Below, piece after piece: positions 1-6,771 of a DNA stretch of 64,000 nt (positions are counted from its first letter, which is position 1; each line of letters begins with the position of its first letter). The notes below the pieces were generated by a model, which saw nothing but the letters and a program-made list of their open reading frames with translations, ran no database searches and was not told where the DNA came from. Location of the stretch: assembly GCF_024345185.1 (NCBI RefSeq), contig NZ_BROB01000008.1, positions 1 to 64,000 on the forward strand. Direction: 5' to 3'. The translations under genes were made by a program, and so were the position numbers. Source of the DNA: Levilactobacillus humaensis (GTDB lineage: Bacteria; Bacillota; Bacilli; Lactobacillales; Lactobacillaceae).

Positions 1-1700
1 AAGACGCTTGACCAAAAGACACTCAAGCCTGGTGATACGACGGCAACGGTATCGGACGGCAACGGTGTTGAAACGACCATTAATGCTGGGCAACCAGCAG
101 GGACGCTGCCAACGTTTGACCATGAGACAACGAAGACGGATGGTGATACGACCACGACGACCGATGCCAACGGGAACGTCACTAAGGTCGTCAAGACGTG
201 GCCTGATGATAGTCAAACGACGTACACGTATGATCCAACGACTAAGACTGCAACGGTAACGGATCAAAAAGACGGGAAGACGCTTGACCAAAAGACACTC
301 AAGCCTGGTGATACGACGGCAACGGTATCGGACGGCAACGGTGTTGAAACGACTATTAATGCTGGGCAACCAGCAGGGACGCTGCCAACGTTTGACCATG
401 AGACAACGAAGACGGATGGTGACACGACCACGACGACTGATGCCAACGGAAACGTCACTAAGGTCGTCAAGACGTGGCCAGATAAGAGCCAAACGACGTA
501 CAAGTATGATCCAGCTACGGGAGATTGGTCGGTAACGGATCAAAAAGACGGGAAGACACTTGATCAGAAGTCACTCAAGTCTGGTGATACGACGGCAACG
601 GTATCCAACGGTGATGGTGTGGATACCATCGTTAATACTGTGCAACCAGCAGGGTCGCAGCCAACGTTTGAACATGACACGACGGTGACGGCAACTGATA
701 AGTCCAACAATGTGATTACTGCCACGACGACAGATGACAAAAACAACGTCATCAAGGTCGTTAAGCAGTGGCCTGATGGCACCCAAACAACTTACACCTA
801 TGATCCCTCTACAAAAGAACGTTTTGTAAGTGAACAAAAAGATGGGAAACCAGTTGGCGACAAACAGCAGCTGATCTCTGATTCTGATAAGGCAACATTT
901 GCTGATGATGACAATACGAACACTACCGTTCGCATTGACCCAACAACCAATGAACCAACATTTGATCATGAGGTGACGCAGACGGCGACTGATAAGTCTA
1001 ATAACGTTACCGCCACGACCAAAGACGAGAACGGCAATGTTGTTAAAGTTGTCAAGACCTGGAACGATGGCAGTCAAACGGACTACACCTACGATCCAAG
1101 TACAGGAAATCGGAATGTAACGGAACAAAAGGACGGGAAGTTAGTCGACAAGCAGACAATCGACCCTGATTCCTCAGAGGCAACATTGGCAACTGGGGAT
1201 GGTATCGAAACAATTGTTGATACCGGGCAATCAGGTGCAGAGCCAACGTTTAAGCATGAAACGACGAAGACAGAGACTGATAAGTCTACGGGTGATGTTA
1301 CTGCCACGACGACCAACGCTGATGGCGTTATCGTCAAAGTTGCTAAGAAGTGGCGAGATGGTAGCGAGACAGCCTTTACCTATGATCCGACAACTGACCA
1401 GCGGATGGTGACGGAGCTAAGAAATGGGAAGACTGTTGAGCAGAAGCCAGTTGACCCCGATGCTCCGGAAGTGACCGTGTCAGATGGTGCTGGTGGTACC
1501 GCAACTGTCAAATTCAGTGATTCAGATCCAGTGCCGACGTTTACGCATACGCCAGCAGTCGTCACTGTGCCAACGAAGGACGCCGACAAGACTGTGAAGA
1601 TTACCAAGAAATGGCCTGATGGTCTTCAGGTAGTTTATACGTATGATCCAGTAAGTGGTAAGCGGATCATTCGTGAGCTGAAAGATGGCAACCTCATTGA
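1..1700 (+). repeat. Tandem 276-bp (92-codon) intragenic repeat array
   Basis: Period is exactly 276 bp for the first copies (the sequence AAGACGCTTGACC at base 1 recurs at 277 and, slightly changed, at 553), then 294, 291, 291 and 261 bp for diverged copies. The array probably extends upstream of the window. Antisense open frames inside it are by-products of the repeat composition. Confidence 0.85.
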
Positions 1701-2130
1701 GCAGCGTACGATCAAATCTGGTGCCTTATCTGCAACTCTTCCTGATGGCAAGGGTGGTTCTACTACCATTAAGTTTGATAAGACTGGAACCGCACCAACG
1801 TTTACCCGTCAGCTTGCGGATAAAGTAAATGTCCACAAGGTAACGTCACGGAAGAAAGCGCAGAAGAAAGCGCAGAAGAAGGCCGGCACAACCAACGGCA
1901 AGAGCTTGGGTAATCAATCGGCCGCTGTGAAGCCACTGGCTCAGAGTGAAACGAATCTTCATGACGTTAATGAAGCACTTGCAGGTGACACTGTTGTCAC
2001 TGGACGTGTGGATTCTCAACAACAGACAGAGTTGCCACAAACGGATGAAAAGAATGAAGGGTTCTTGGTAGCATTAGGTTTACTGTTATCCTCAACCTTG
2101 TTAGTGCCATTCCGGCGTAAGCGGCACTAA
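1..2130 (+). CDS. Repeat-rich LPXTG cell-wall-anchored surface protein (5' end outside window)
   Basis: The frame is open from base 1 to a TAA at 2128-2130, giving at least 709 residues, so the N-terminus and signal peptide lie upstream of the window. It consists of tandem modules of about 92 residues: copies begin near bases 1, 277 and 553 (exact 276-bp period, the first two nearly identical), then more diverged copies near 847, 1138, 1429 and 1690. Each carries a TYTYDP motif and a DGK turn. A lysine/alanine-rich stretch (residues about 615-635) precedes the sorting signal LPQTDE, a hydrophobic segment and the basic tail FRRKRH, so sortase A should anchor it to peptidoglycan. Function is probably adhesion or a stalk; the ligand is unknown. 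The near-identical repeats suggest recent unequal recombination and variable length between strains. Confidence 0.9.
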   Translation, partial: KTLDQKTLKPGDTTATVSDGNGVETTINAGQPAGTLPTFDHETTKTDGDTTTTTDANGNVTKVVKTWPDDSQTTYTYDPTTKTATVTDQKDGKTLDQKTLKPGDTTATVSDGNGVETTINAGQPAGTLPTFDHETTKTDGDTTTTTDANGNVTKVVKTWPDKSQTTYKYDPATGDWSVTDQKDGKTLDQKSLKSGDTTATVSNGDGVDTIVNTVQPAGSQPTFEHDTTVTATDKSNNVITATTTDDKNNVIKVVKQWPDGTQTTYTYDPSTKERFVSEQKDGKPVGDKQQLISDSDKATFADDDNTNTTVRIDPTTNEPTFDHEVTQTATDKSNNVTATTKDENGNVVKVVKTWNDGSQTDYTYDPSTGNRNVTEQKDGKLVDKQTIDPDSSEATLATGDGIETIVDTGQSGAEPTFKHETTKTETDKSTGDVTATTTNADGVIVKVAKKWRDGSETAFTYDPTTDQRMVTELRNGKTVEQKPVDPDAPEVTVSDGAGGTATVKFSDSDPVPTFTHTPAVVTVPTKDADKTVKITKKWPDGLQVVYTYDPVSGKRIIRELKDGNLIEQRTIKSGALSATLPDGKGGSTTIKFDKTGTAPTFTRQLADKVNVHKVTSRKKAQKKAQKKAGTTNGKSLGNQSAAVKPLAQSETNLHDVNEALAGDTVVTGRVDSQQQTELPQTDEKNEGFLVALGLLLSSTLLVPFRRKRH

Positions 2131-2160
2131 CCGCAACAGATTTTGGAACACGGATTGATC

Positions 2161-2201
2161 AAAAGGCTCCTAGTTTCTTACCTCGAAACTAGGAGCCTTT
2201 T
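2161..2201. terminator. Bidirectional intrinsic terminator
   Basis: AAAAGGCTCCTAGTTTC pairs perfectly with GAAACTAGGAGCCTTTT around a 7-nt loop, with T-runs on both strands. It serves the LPXTG gene upstream and the convergent phosphatase gene. Confidence 0.9.
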
Positions 2202-2234
2202 GTGTAGGATGATTATGGAAAATGGATTAGGTGA

Positions 2235-3164
2235 TTACTTAGCGGGTGTTAAGTAGCTTGACCGCAAGTGCTTCAGTTGGGTGTTGGATAACCCCAGACC
2301 CTTGTGTAGGAAGTTATCCATGTTGCCGTACTTCGTGTTGATGGCCTTGTACATGGTGTTCAGGTAGGCCATCTTAACGCCGTTTTGGGCCTTGAAGTTG
2401 GCGATGACCGTTGGGGTCAGTTCCTTGCCTTGGGCCTTCCAGCCGGCTTCTTGACGCTTCAAGTTTTCTTTGTTGGTGTTGACCAGGTATGTATTGGACT
2501 TCAAGTAATCTTTTGCAATAGCCTTCTTGTTGAAGTTGAGGGCTGAGAGCACCAATACAGTTCCCATGCCGGCACGGTCCTTACCAGCTGAACAGTGCCA
2601 TAGAACGGCTTTGTTCTTCGGGTTCTTCAGGAGTTGGTGGAACAGAGACTTGTAAGCCTTACGTCCTTGAGCCGTGGTGATGGCGTCGTGGTAAGACTTC
2701 TTCATCATCTTGTCGCCGGCGTTCTTCTTAGAGAAGTCGGGGAAGGCACCGAAGGATTTGAAGACGTTAGCCTTAACCAGCTTAACGCCCTTCATCTTCA
2801 CATCAGGACTCTTTTCTTGTTCGATGACGGTCCGCAAGTCAACGTCGGTTGCGACGTGGTAAGTCTTGACCAATTTCTTTTGGTCGGACTTGGATAAAGT
2901 CGAGAGACTGTTGGAACGAATTAAGCGGTGAACCTTGATCTTCTGTCCCTTGCTGTTGATGTAGCCCCCTAAGTCACGGGCGTTTGAGGCGCCTTGGAGC
3001 TTAATGTGGGTTGATTGGGACTTCGCCGTCTTGGCCTTGGTCCGTTTCGTCGTTTGGGTCGTCTTGGTTTTAGCGGCGGCCGTGATCGACATCAGGGGTT
3101 GTTGCCAACCCAGCGTGGTGGTCAACAACAGGGCAGTCACTAAGGTACTCATTCGTTTTTTCAT
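2235..3164 (-). CDS. Secreted tyrosine-protein phosphatase family protein (Y_phosphatase3 type)
   Basis: 309 residues. The start at 3164 is chosen because AGGAGG lies about 9 nt before it and the protein then opens with a typical signal peptide (MKKRMSTLVTALLLTT, hydrophobic core, Ala-rich cleavage region near residue 31); a longer frame to 3254 adds unrelated residues. A Lys/Thr-rich linker follows. The conserved ARDLGGY motif (62-68) and the CX5R active-site loop HCSAGKDRAG with Cys191 and Arg197 identify a cysteine phosphatase of the family that includes LipA/PtpB-like enzymes. It should act outside the membrane on phosphoproteins, phosphoinositides or other phosphoesters; the substrate cannot be told. 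Its promoter has a Pho-box-like array (3201-3243), which suggests induction by phosphate limitation. Confidence 0.88.
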   Translation of the reverse strand: MKKRMSTLVTALLLTTTLGWQQPLMSITAAAKTKTTQTTKRTKAKTAKSQSTHIKLQGASNARDLGGYINSKGQKIKVHRLIRSNSLSTLSKSDQKKLVKTYHVATDVDLRTVIEQEKSPDVKMKGVKLVKANVFKSFGAFPDFSKKNAGDKMMKKSYHDAITTAQGRKAYKSLFHQLLKNPKNKAVLWHCSAGKDRAGMGTVLVLSALNFNKKAIAKDYLKSNTYLVNTNKENLKRQEAGWKAQGKELTPTVIANFKAQNGVKMAYLNTMYKAINTKYGNMDNFLHKGLGLSNTQLKHLRSSYLTPAK

Positions 3165-3200
3165 CTTGCTAACTCCTCCTCTTTCTTTGGTACAGCTTCC

Positions 3201-3243
3201 AGAATACGCGGCGGATGTAAAGACTACATGTTGATTGTGTAAA
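3201..3243 (-). promoter_or_regulatory. Putative PhoP-type promoter of the secreted phosphatase
   Basis: Read on the minus strand: TTTACA (3238-3243), N16, TTTACA (3216-3221), N9, TATTCT (-10, 3201-3206). The two TTTACA hexamers are 22 bp apart, two turns of an 11-bp period. There is no good -35. The same TTTACA-N9-(-10) arrangement precedes uppP and the ABC-phosphatase operon in this window. Assignment to PhoP is inferred from the Bacillus Pho-box layout. Confidence 0.5.
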
Positions 3244-3328
3244 AGTGAGGGCACCGCTTAATTTAGCTATTATGATGTTCATAAAACAGTCCGGAATGTT
3301 GGTTGGGGAACTACTTTAACTGGTGCTT

Positions 3329-3357
3329 GAATTCGCTTTCACTGTCGGGTAAACTTG
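3329..3357 (+). promoter_or_regulatory. Promoter of the VOC-family gene
   Basis: TTGAAT (3329-3334), 17-bp spacer, TAAACT (3352-3357), about 25 bp before the ribosome binding site TAGGAGG. Confidence 0.5.
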
Positions 3358-3386
3358 AGCCTAATAAGGCTATCTAGGAGGCTATT

Positions 3387-3851
3387 ATGAATAAAATTGT
3401 CCCAAGTCTATGGTTTGCTGATAATAACTGTAATGAAGCGATTCATTACTATCTGAAGGTCTTTCCTAATTCGACAATCGACGAGATCACTTACTATCCT
3501 GAAGCCAAGCTAGACAAGCACTTTGAGGGGATGGCGGGTAAGATTCTCAATGCGTCATTCCATCTGAATGGGCAGAAGTTTCTGGCGCTCGACGGCGGGC
3601 CAGCCTTTCGAATTAATGAAGCCATTTCCTTCACGATTGAATGTGCCGATCAGTCCGAGATCGACTACTATTGGGAGAAACTATCACACGTCCCTGAAGC
3701 CGAACGGTGTGGCTGGGCCAAAGATAAATTCGGGATTTCTTGGCAGATTGTGCCAGCTAACATGGCGGAATTGACACAGACCCCCGCGCAGGTTCAGGCA
3801 ATGATGCAGATGAAGAAGATTAATATTGCGGCGCTAGTGGCTGCTAAGTAA
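3387..3851 (+). CDS. VOC superfamily (PhnB-like glyoxalase fold) protein
   Basis: 154 residues, preceded by TAGGAGG at good spacing. The sequence pattern (IVPSLWFADNNCNEAIHYY near the N-terminus, FLALDGGPAF in the middle, WGWAKDKFGISWQIVP-like C-terminal segment around residues 110-130) is that of PhnB-like proteins, often labelled 3-demethylubiquinone-9 methyltransferase-like, with a glyoxalase/bleomycin-resistance fold. No enzymatic activity has been settled for most members and a ubiquinone role is not expected in a lactobacillus. The next gene begins 41 nt downstream, so the two probably share a transcript. Confidence 0.8.
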   Translation: MNKIVPSLWFADNNCNEAIHYYLKVFPNSTIDEITYYPEAKLDKHFEGMAGKILNASFHLNGQKFLALDGGPAFRINEAISFTIECADQSEIDYYWEKLSHVPEAERCGWAKDKFGISWQIVPANMAELTQTPAQVQAMMQMKKINIAALVAAK

Positions 3852-3892
3852 GTGGTTGACAGGTGTGTCAGATGAAAATGGAGGTCATGACA

Positions 3893-4498
3893 ATGAAGCG
3901 TTCCCTAGTCATGTTGTACCCAGGTTTCTGTAACTTTGAGATCTCGGCGTTAACCGAAATTCTGGCTTTTCAAGAGGGCGACTGGTCACTGACGACCGTT
4001 GGTGCCGATCGTCAGTTGTATGAAGGGGAGGATCATCTGCAGGTTATGGCCCAAAAGGATTTCACCGAGGTGAACCCGTTGGACTACGATCTACTGATCC
4101 TGCCAGGCATCGACAACTACCATATTCCCCTAGAAGATCCACGTAACGCGGCCTTTCTGGCCCGGCTGAATGTGTCGACCAAACGGCCGATCATTGCGGC
4201 CATGTCGTCTTCGCCAGTTCTCTTGGCTAAGGCGGGGGTGTTGGATCACACGAAGTTCACTGGTGGCCTGTTTGAAGAGACCTATGAGCTGAACCCATTC
4301 ATTCCTAAGGGGAATTTGGTTCGCGAACCGGTAGTTTCTGACAACGGGATCATCACTTCCAGTTTCCAATTCTTCCGGGAGTTTGCGATTACTGCGGCAC
4401 GAGCTTGTGGCATCAAGGTCCCAGATGGTGCATTTGAACCAGCCCGAACAGACCGGCCTTATACGGCGGAAGAGCTGACGTATCATTTGCCGAAATGA
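3893..4498 (+). CDS. DJ-1/PfpI family protein
   Basis: 201 residues. The start at 3893 is preferred over upstream ATGs because GGAGG at 3880-3884 is 8 nt before it. The N-terminal MLYPGFCNFEISAL strand-helix, the LILPGIDNY segment (about residues 65-73) and the internal IIAAMSSSPVLLAKAGVL (nucleophile-elbow region) match the DJ-1/PfpI class I glutamine amidotransferase-like fold. The usual elbow cysteine is replaced by serine (AMSSSP), so classic Cys-dependent glyoxalase or protease activity is doubtful. It follows the VOC gene in the same direction and may belong to a small stress or detoxification unit. Confidence 0.8.
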   Translation: MKRSLVMLYPGFCNFEISALTEILAFQEGDWSLTTVGADRQLYEGEDHLQVMAQKDFTEVNPLDYDLLILPGIDNYHIPLEDPRNAAFLARLNVSTKRPIIAAMSSSPVLLAKAGVLDHTKFTGGLFEETYELNPFIPKGNLVREPVVSDNGIITSSFQFFREFAITAARACGIKVPDGAFEPARTDRPYTAEELTYHLPK

Positions 4499-4507
4499 AT
4501 AGTGCTT

Positions 4508-4542
4508 AAAAGTCCTGACCAAATTTCTTGGCCAGGACTTTA
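4508..4542 (+). terminator. Intrinsic terminator after the DJ-1/PfpI gene
   Basis: AAAGTCCTG(A)CCA pairs with TGG(C)CAGGACTTT, followed by TATTATT. Confidence 0.75.
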
Positions 4543-4602
4543 TTATTGCAAAGTATGACGGTCGCTGTACGATAGTGGGGGCTAGCTGAGAGGAGAGACG
4601 CT

Positions 4603-4869
4603 ATGGATACATACACACCCGCCAAGGCTCGCAAGAATCTTTACAGGTTACTCAGGGATGTTAATCGTCAAAAAGGGCCGATTACGATTCAATCGGCGAA
4701 TGAAGATAAAACCGAAGCGGTCGTACTTGTTAGCAAAAGTGATTGGGACTCTATTCAAGAGACAATCCACCTAGGAAATTTTGGCGTAATGGATAAGGTT
4801 CGTGAGCGAGAGGCTAAAGAGGATCATGGCTACGCGGATGCCGATCACATTGATTGGGATTCTCTATAA
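4603..4869 (+). CDS. Orphan Phd/YefM-family antitoxin
   Basis: 88 residues with AGAGGAGAGACGCT before the ATG. The N-terminal half (MDTYTPAKARKNLYRLLRDV, then PITIQS and AVVLVSKSDWDSIQETIHL) is the Phd/YefM DNA-binding and dimerisation fold; the acidic C-terminus (DADHIDWDSL) is the usual toxin-binding tail. YefM normally precedes a YoeB toxin with overlapping codons, but the 127 bp that follow hold no toxin frame. It is therefore an orphan: either a remnant of a lost pair, or an antitoxin that acts against a toxin coded elsewhere. Confidence 0.85.
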   Translation: MDTYTPAKARKNLYRLLRDVNRQKGPITIQSANEDKTEAVVLVSKSDWDSIQETIHLGNFGVMDKVREREAKEDHGYADADHIDWDSL

Positions 4870-4974
4870 TTTTTCCAGACATTCATCGGCTAGATGAAAT
4901 GAATAAGACTGTTAAAATATATTCGGCATGGAGTCACTATGAATAGAGTCATTTAACTGATTGTTATATTTAGA

Positions 4975-5010
4975 GGACTGATCGCAAACACTGCGATTAG
5001 TCTTTTTTAG
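4975..5010 (+). terminator. Hairpin terminator after the orphan YefM gene
   Basis: GACTGATCGC, loop AAACACT, GCGATTAGTC then six T. It overlaps the stop codon of the convergent GST gene (4997-4999). Confidence 0.7.
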
Positions 5011-5641
5011 CTTCCAGCGAGTGTGGTCGGCCTTCCTGTTGCAGGACCCGCTGGACGGCTGGCCGTTCGCGCATGGTGGCATCGAAGGCCTTCAGCCAAG
5101 GAAAATCATCGAAGGAATAGTTCAGGCGTTGCATCCAATTGGTCATCACGAATAGGTAAGGGTCGGCAATGGAAAATTCCCAGCCGAGCAGGTAGGGACC
5201 GCGGTCCGCCAGCACTTTTTCAACATAGGCCAGCCGCGGCTTTACTCGTGTCCAGACCTGGTCTTTGGTTTCAGGCGTGTTGGGCAGCCAGTTGCCATAG
5301 CGTGCAGGGGAGATGAAATTCTTGTGGAGCTCGGTGGCAATGTAGTTGAGCCAGACCCGTTGTTCCCAGTATTCCGCCGTATTGTATGGTGGGAGGGGGG
5401 ACGGCGTGGCCAACGTGCCAATGACTTCTAAGATAACGGCACACTCTGTCAGCAGGGGACGGTCATCGATCTGTAGAGCAGGCACGTAGGATTTGGGATT
5501 CAACTGATTGTAGTTGCCTTGCGACCAAGTCTTTTCGTCTAAATCCACCTTTTCCAGGTGGTACGGCAATCCGAGTTCCTCTAATAAGATATGAGGCGCC
5601 AGCGGACTCGCACCAGGGGCATAAAATAAAGTTATTTTCAT
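4997..5641 (-). CDS. Glutathione S-transferase family protein
   Basis: 214 residues; the start at 5641 follows AAAGGAGTG at proper spacing. The thioredoxin-like N-terminal domain begins [18 protein letters not shown] (a serine replaces the CxxC of thioredoxins, as in beta-class GST), has the cis-proline segment YVPALQIDD and the LTECAVIL G-site helix (residues about 52-70). The C-terminal all-helical domain contains [13 protein letters not shown], the conserved N-capping/Asp motif of GSTs. It is the same length class as bacterial GstA. Its role is probably detoxification or thiol conjugation; lactobacilli vary in glutathione supply, so the thiol used is uncertain. Confidence 0.85.
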   Translation of the reverse strand: MKITLFYAPGASPLAPHILLEELGLPYHLEKVDLDEKTWSQGNYNQLNPKSYVPALQIDDRPLLTECAVILEVIGTLATPSPLPPYNTAEYWEQRVWLNYIATELHKNFISPARYGNWLPNTPETKDQVWTRVKPRLAYVEKVLADRGPYLLGWEFSIADPYLFVMTNWMQRLNYSFDDFPWLKAFDATMRERPAVQRVLQQEGRPHSLEAKKD

Positions 5642-5853
5642 GAGTGAACACACTCCTTTACTGTCGTAGGTCAAGTATAGCGGGGGTTCCCGGATTTTCC
5701 TAAACAAATCATCTTGGTTAGGACGATGACACGCCAAAATGAAAGTGGCTCGGTACTACCCAAAAATTAGAAATGACCTAAAGTCCTAAGACGTCGCGAC
5801 ATCATAATAAGTCAATGCATGCTATGGTGATGATAAAAACGGGGGCGTTCGGG

Positions 5854-6156
5854 ATGACTGATAAAACAATTGAAATTCGTTTAAGTAAAAAGGAAAAGGT
5901 TGAGTTCGAACAGAATGCTAAAAATATTGGGTTGACGGCTGCGGCGGCCATTAAAGTTTTCATTACCAAGTTTAATTATGACCAGGGATTTGGCTATCCC
6001 GTAATTACAAAGAAAGTTTCTAAAGGGGTATCGCACTTGCCCATTGAAGTAGAGAAAGCCTTATTAATTGCTCGCGCTGAAGAACTGGGATTGTTAGAAG
6101 ACAATAGTGAAATGGTAGACGACATTCAAGGTTTACGACTTCGGTGGCTCCATTGA
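5854..6156 (+). CDS. Orphan RelB/DinJ-family antitoxin
   Basis: 100 residues from the ATG at 5854; upstream in-frame ATGs exist at 5815 and 5824 and the ribosome site is weak, so the start is uncertain. KTIEIRLSKKEKVEFEQNAKNIGLTAAAAIKVFITK is a ribbon-helix-helix domain of the DinJ/RelB type. The C-terminal half, normally the toxin-binding region, is present, but no YafQ/RelE-like frame follows before the terminator at 6245. Like the YefM gene 1 kb upstream it stands alone. Confidence 0.75.
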   Translation: MTDKTIEIRLSKKEKVEFEQNAKNIGLTAAAAIKVFITKFNYDQGFGYPVITKKVSKGVSHLPIEVEKALLIARAEELGLLEDNSEMVDDIQGLRLRWLH

Positions 6157-6244
6157 GGTCAGACAAGCTGAAATAATAACTGAGAAGCACATTTAGTCTT
6201 CCTTGAACAGAAATTTTCAGGTAAACGACTTTTAAAAGGATAGG

Positions 6245-6278
6245 GCCACGATAGTCCAAGACGACTGTCGTGGCTTTT
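6245..6278 (+). terminator. Intrinsic terminator after the DinJ-like gene
   Basis: GCCACGATAGTC pairs with GACTGTCGTGGC (one G-T pair) around CAAGAC, then TTTT. Confidence 0.7.
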
Positions 6279-6400
6279 GCGTCTAACACACGCAGCTCGT
6301 ATCACCGAGCACCACCCGAAGTCCTCGCTTCCGCACCTGACCCTAATTTATGAAAGGTTGCTTGTGGCAAGGCAAACTACTGCGAGAACCAGCTCGCTTC

Positions 6401-6633
6401 TGGTATACTGTGCACAAGTTGGTTGTCAATAATCGGTGAGTGGCGCGGACCCTCGATCATGAGGTTCCGGGCTGTAAAACCGGGGATTTGGTGGCCAACT
6501 GACGGGTTAGCTTCCGAGTCAGGTTGAGGGCAATTGAAGTCCTACGCGATTCTTCCATGCCGATTACATCGATTTCGATGGGGATGAAAGACGCACCAGA
6601 CGGCGGTTAAAACCGGCTGAAATCCAACTTTTT
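6401..6633 (+). ncRNA. Candidate structured small RNA (6S-like layout) upstream of the phosphoketolase gene
   Basis: No coding frame fits this stretch. It begins with an extended -10 promoter TGGTATACT (6401-6409) and ends with TTTTT at 6629-6633. The two ends close on each other: AAGTTGG (6416-6422) pairs with CCAACTT (6624-6630). Internal hairpins are visible: GGACCCTC/GAGGTTCC, TTGG/CCAA, CTGAC/GTCAG, and a bulged helix just before the T-run (around GGTT-AA-AACC at 6606-6615). A roughly 215-nt RNA closed at its ends with a purine-rich open interior resembles bacterial 6S RNA, but I cannot confirm the family. It could instead be a leader of the phosphoketolase gene, although that gene has its own promoter at 6665-6692. 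Confidence 0.42.
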
Positions 6634-6652
6634 CATAATTGGATCGTATCAA

Positions 6653-6692
6653 TTTTCAAAAAGGTTGACTTTTTGAAAAATATTAGTATCAT
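6653..6692 (+). promoter_or_regulatory. Phosphoketolase promoter with a perfect 11-bp palindrome over the -35
   Basis: TTGACT (6665-6670), 16-bp spacer, TATCAT (6687-6692). The inverted repeat TTTTCAAAAAG-GTTGA-CTTTTTGAAAA (6653-6679) is perfect and contains the -35 in its loop and right arm, so a bound repressor would block RNA polymerase. It does not match the cre or Rex consensus. Confidence 0.6.
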
Positions 6693-6771
6693 TAAGAACA
6701 TAAATTGACCTCTAATAACTCGGGTTAATTCTAGTAGAAGTTTGTGACCAAGACGAAGGAGTGTAAAATTC

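Noticed and set aside
571-1128. 185-codon antisense frame in the LPXTG repeat gene
   Set aside because: By-product of repetitive codon use with no ribosome site or domain.
6157-6400. RelE-like toxin remnant after the orphan DinJ gene
   Set aside because: No similarity to the toxin at 48512 or to RelE motifs could be read in any frame.
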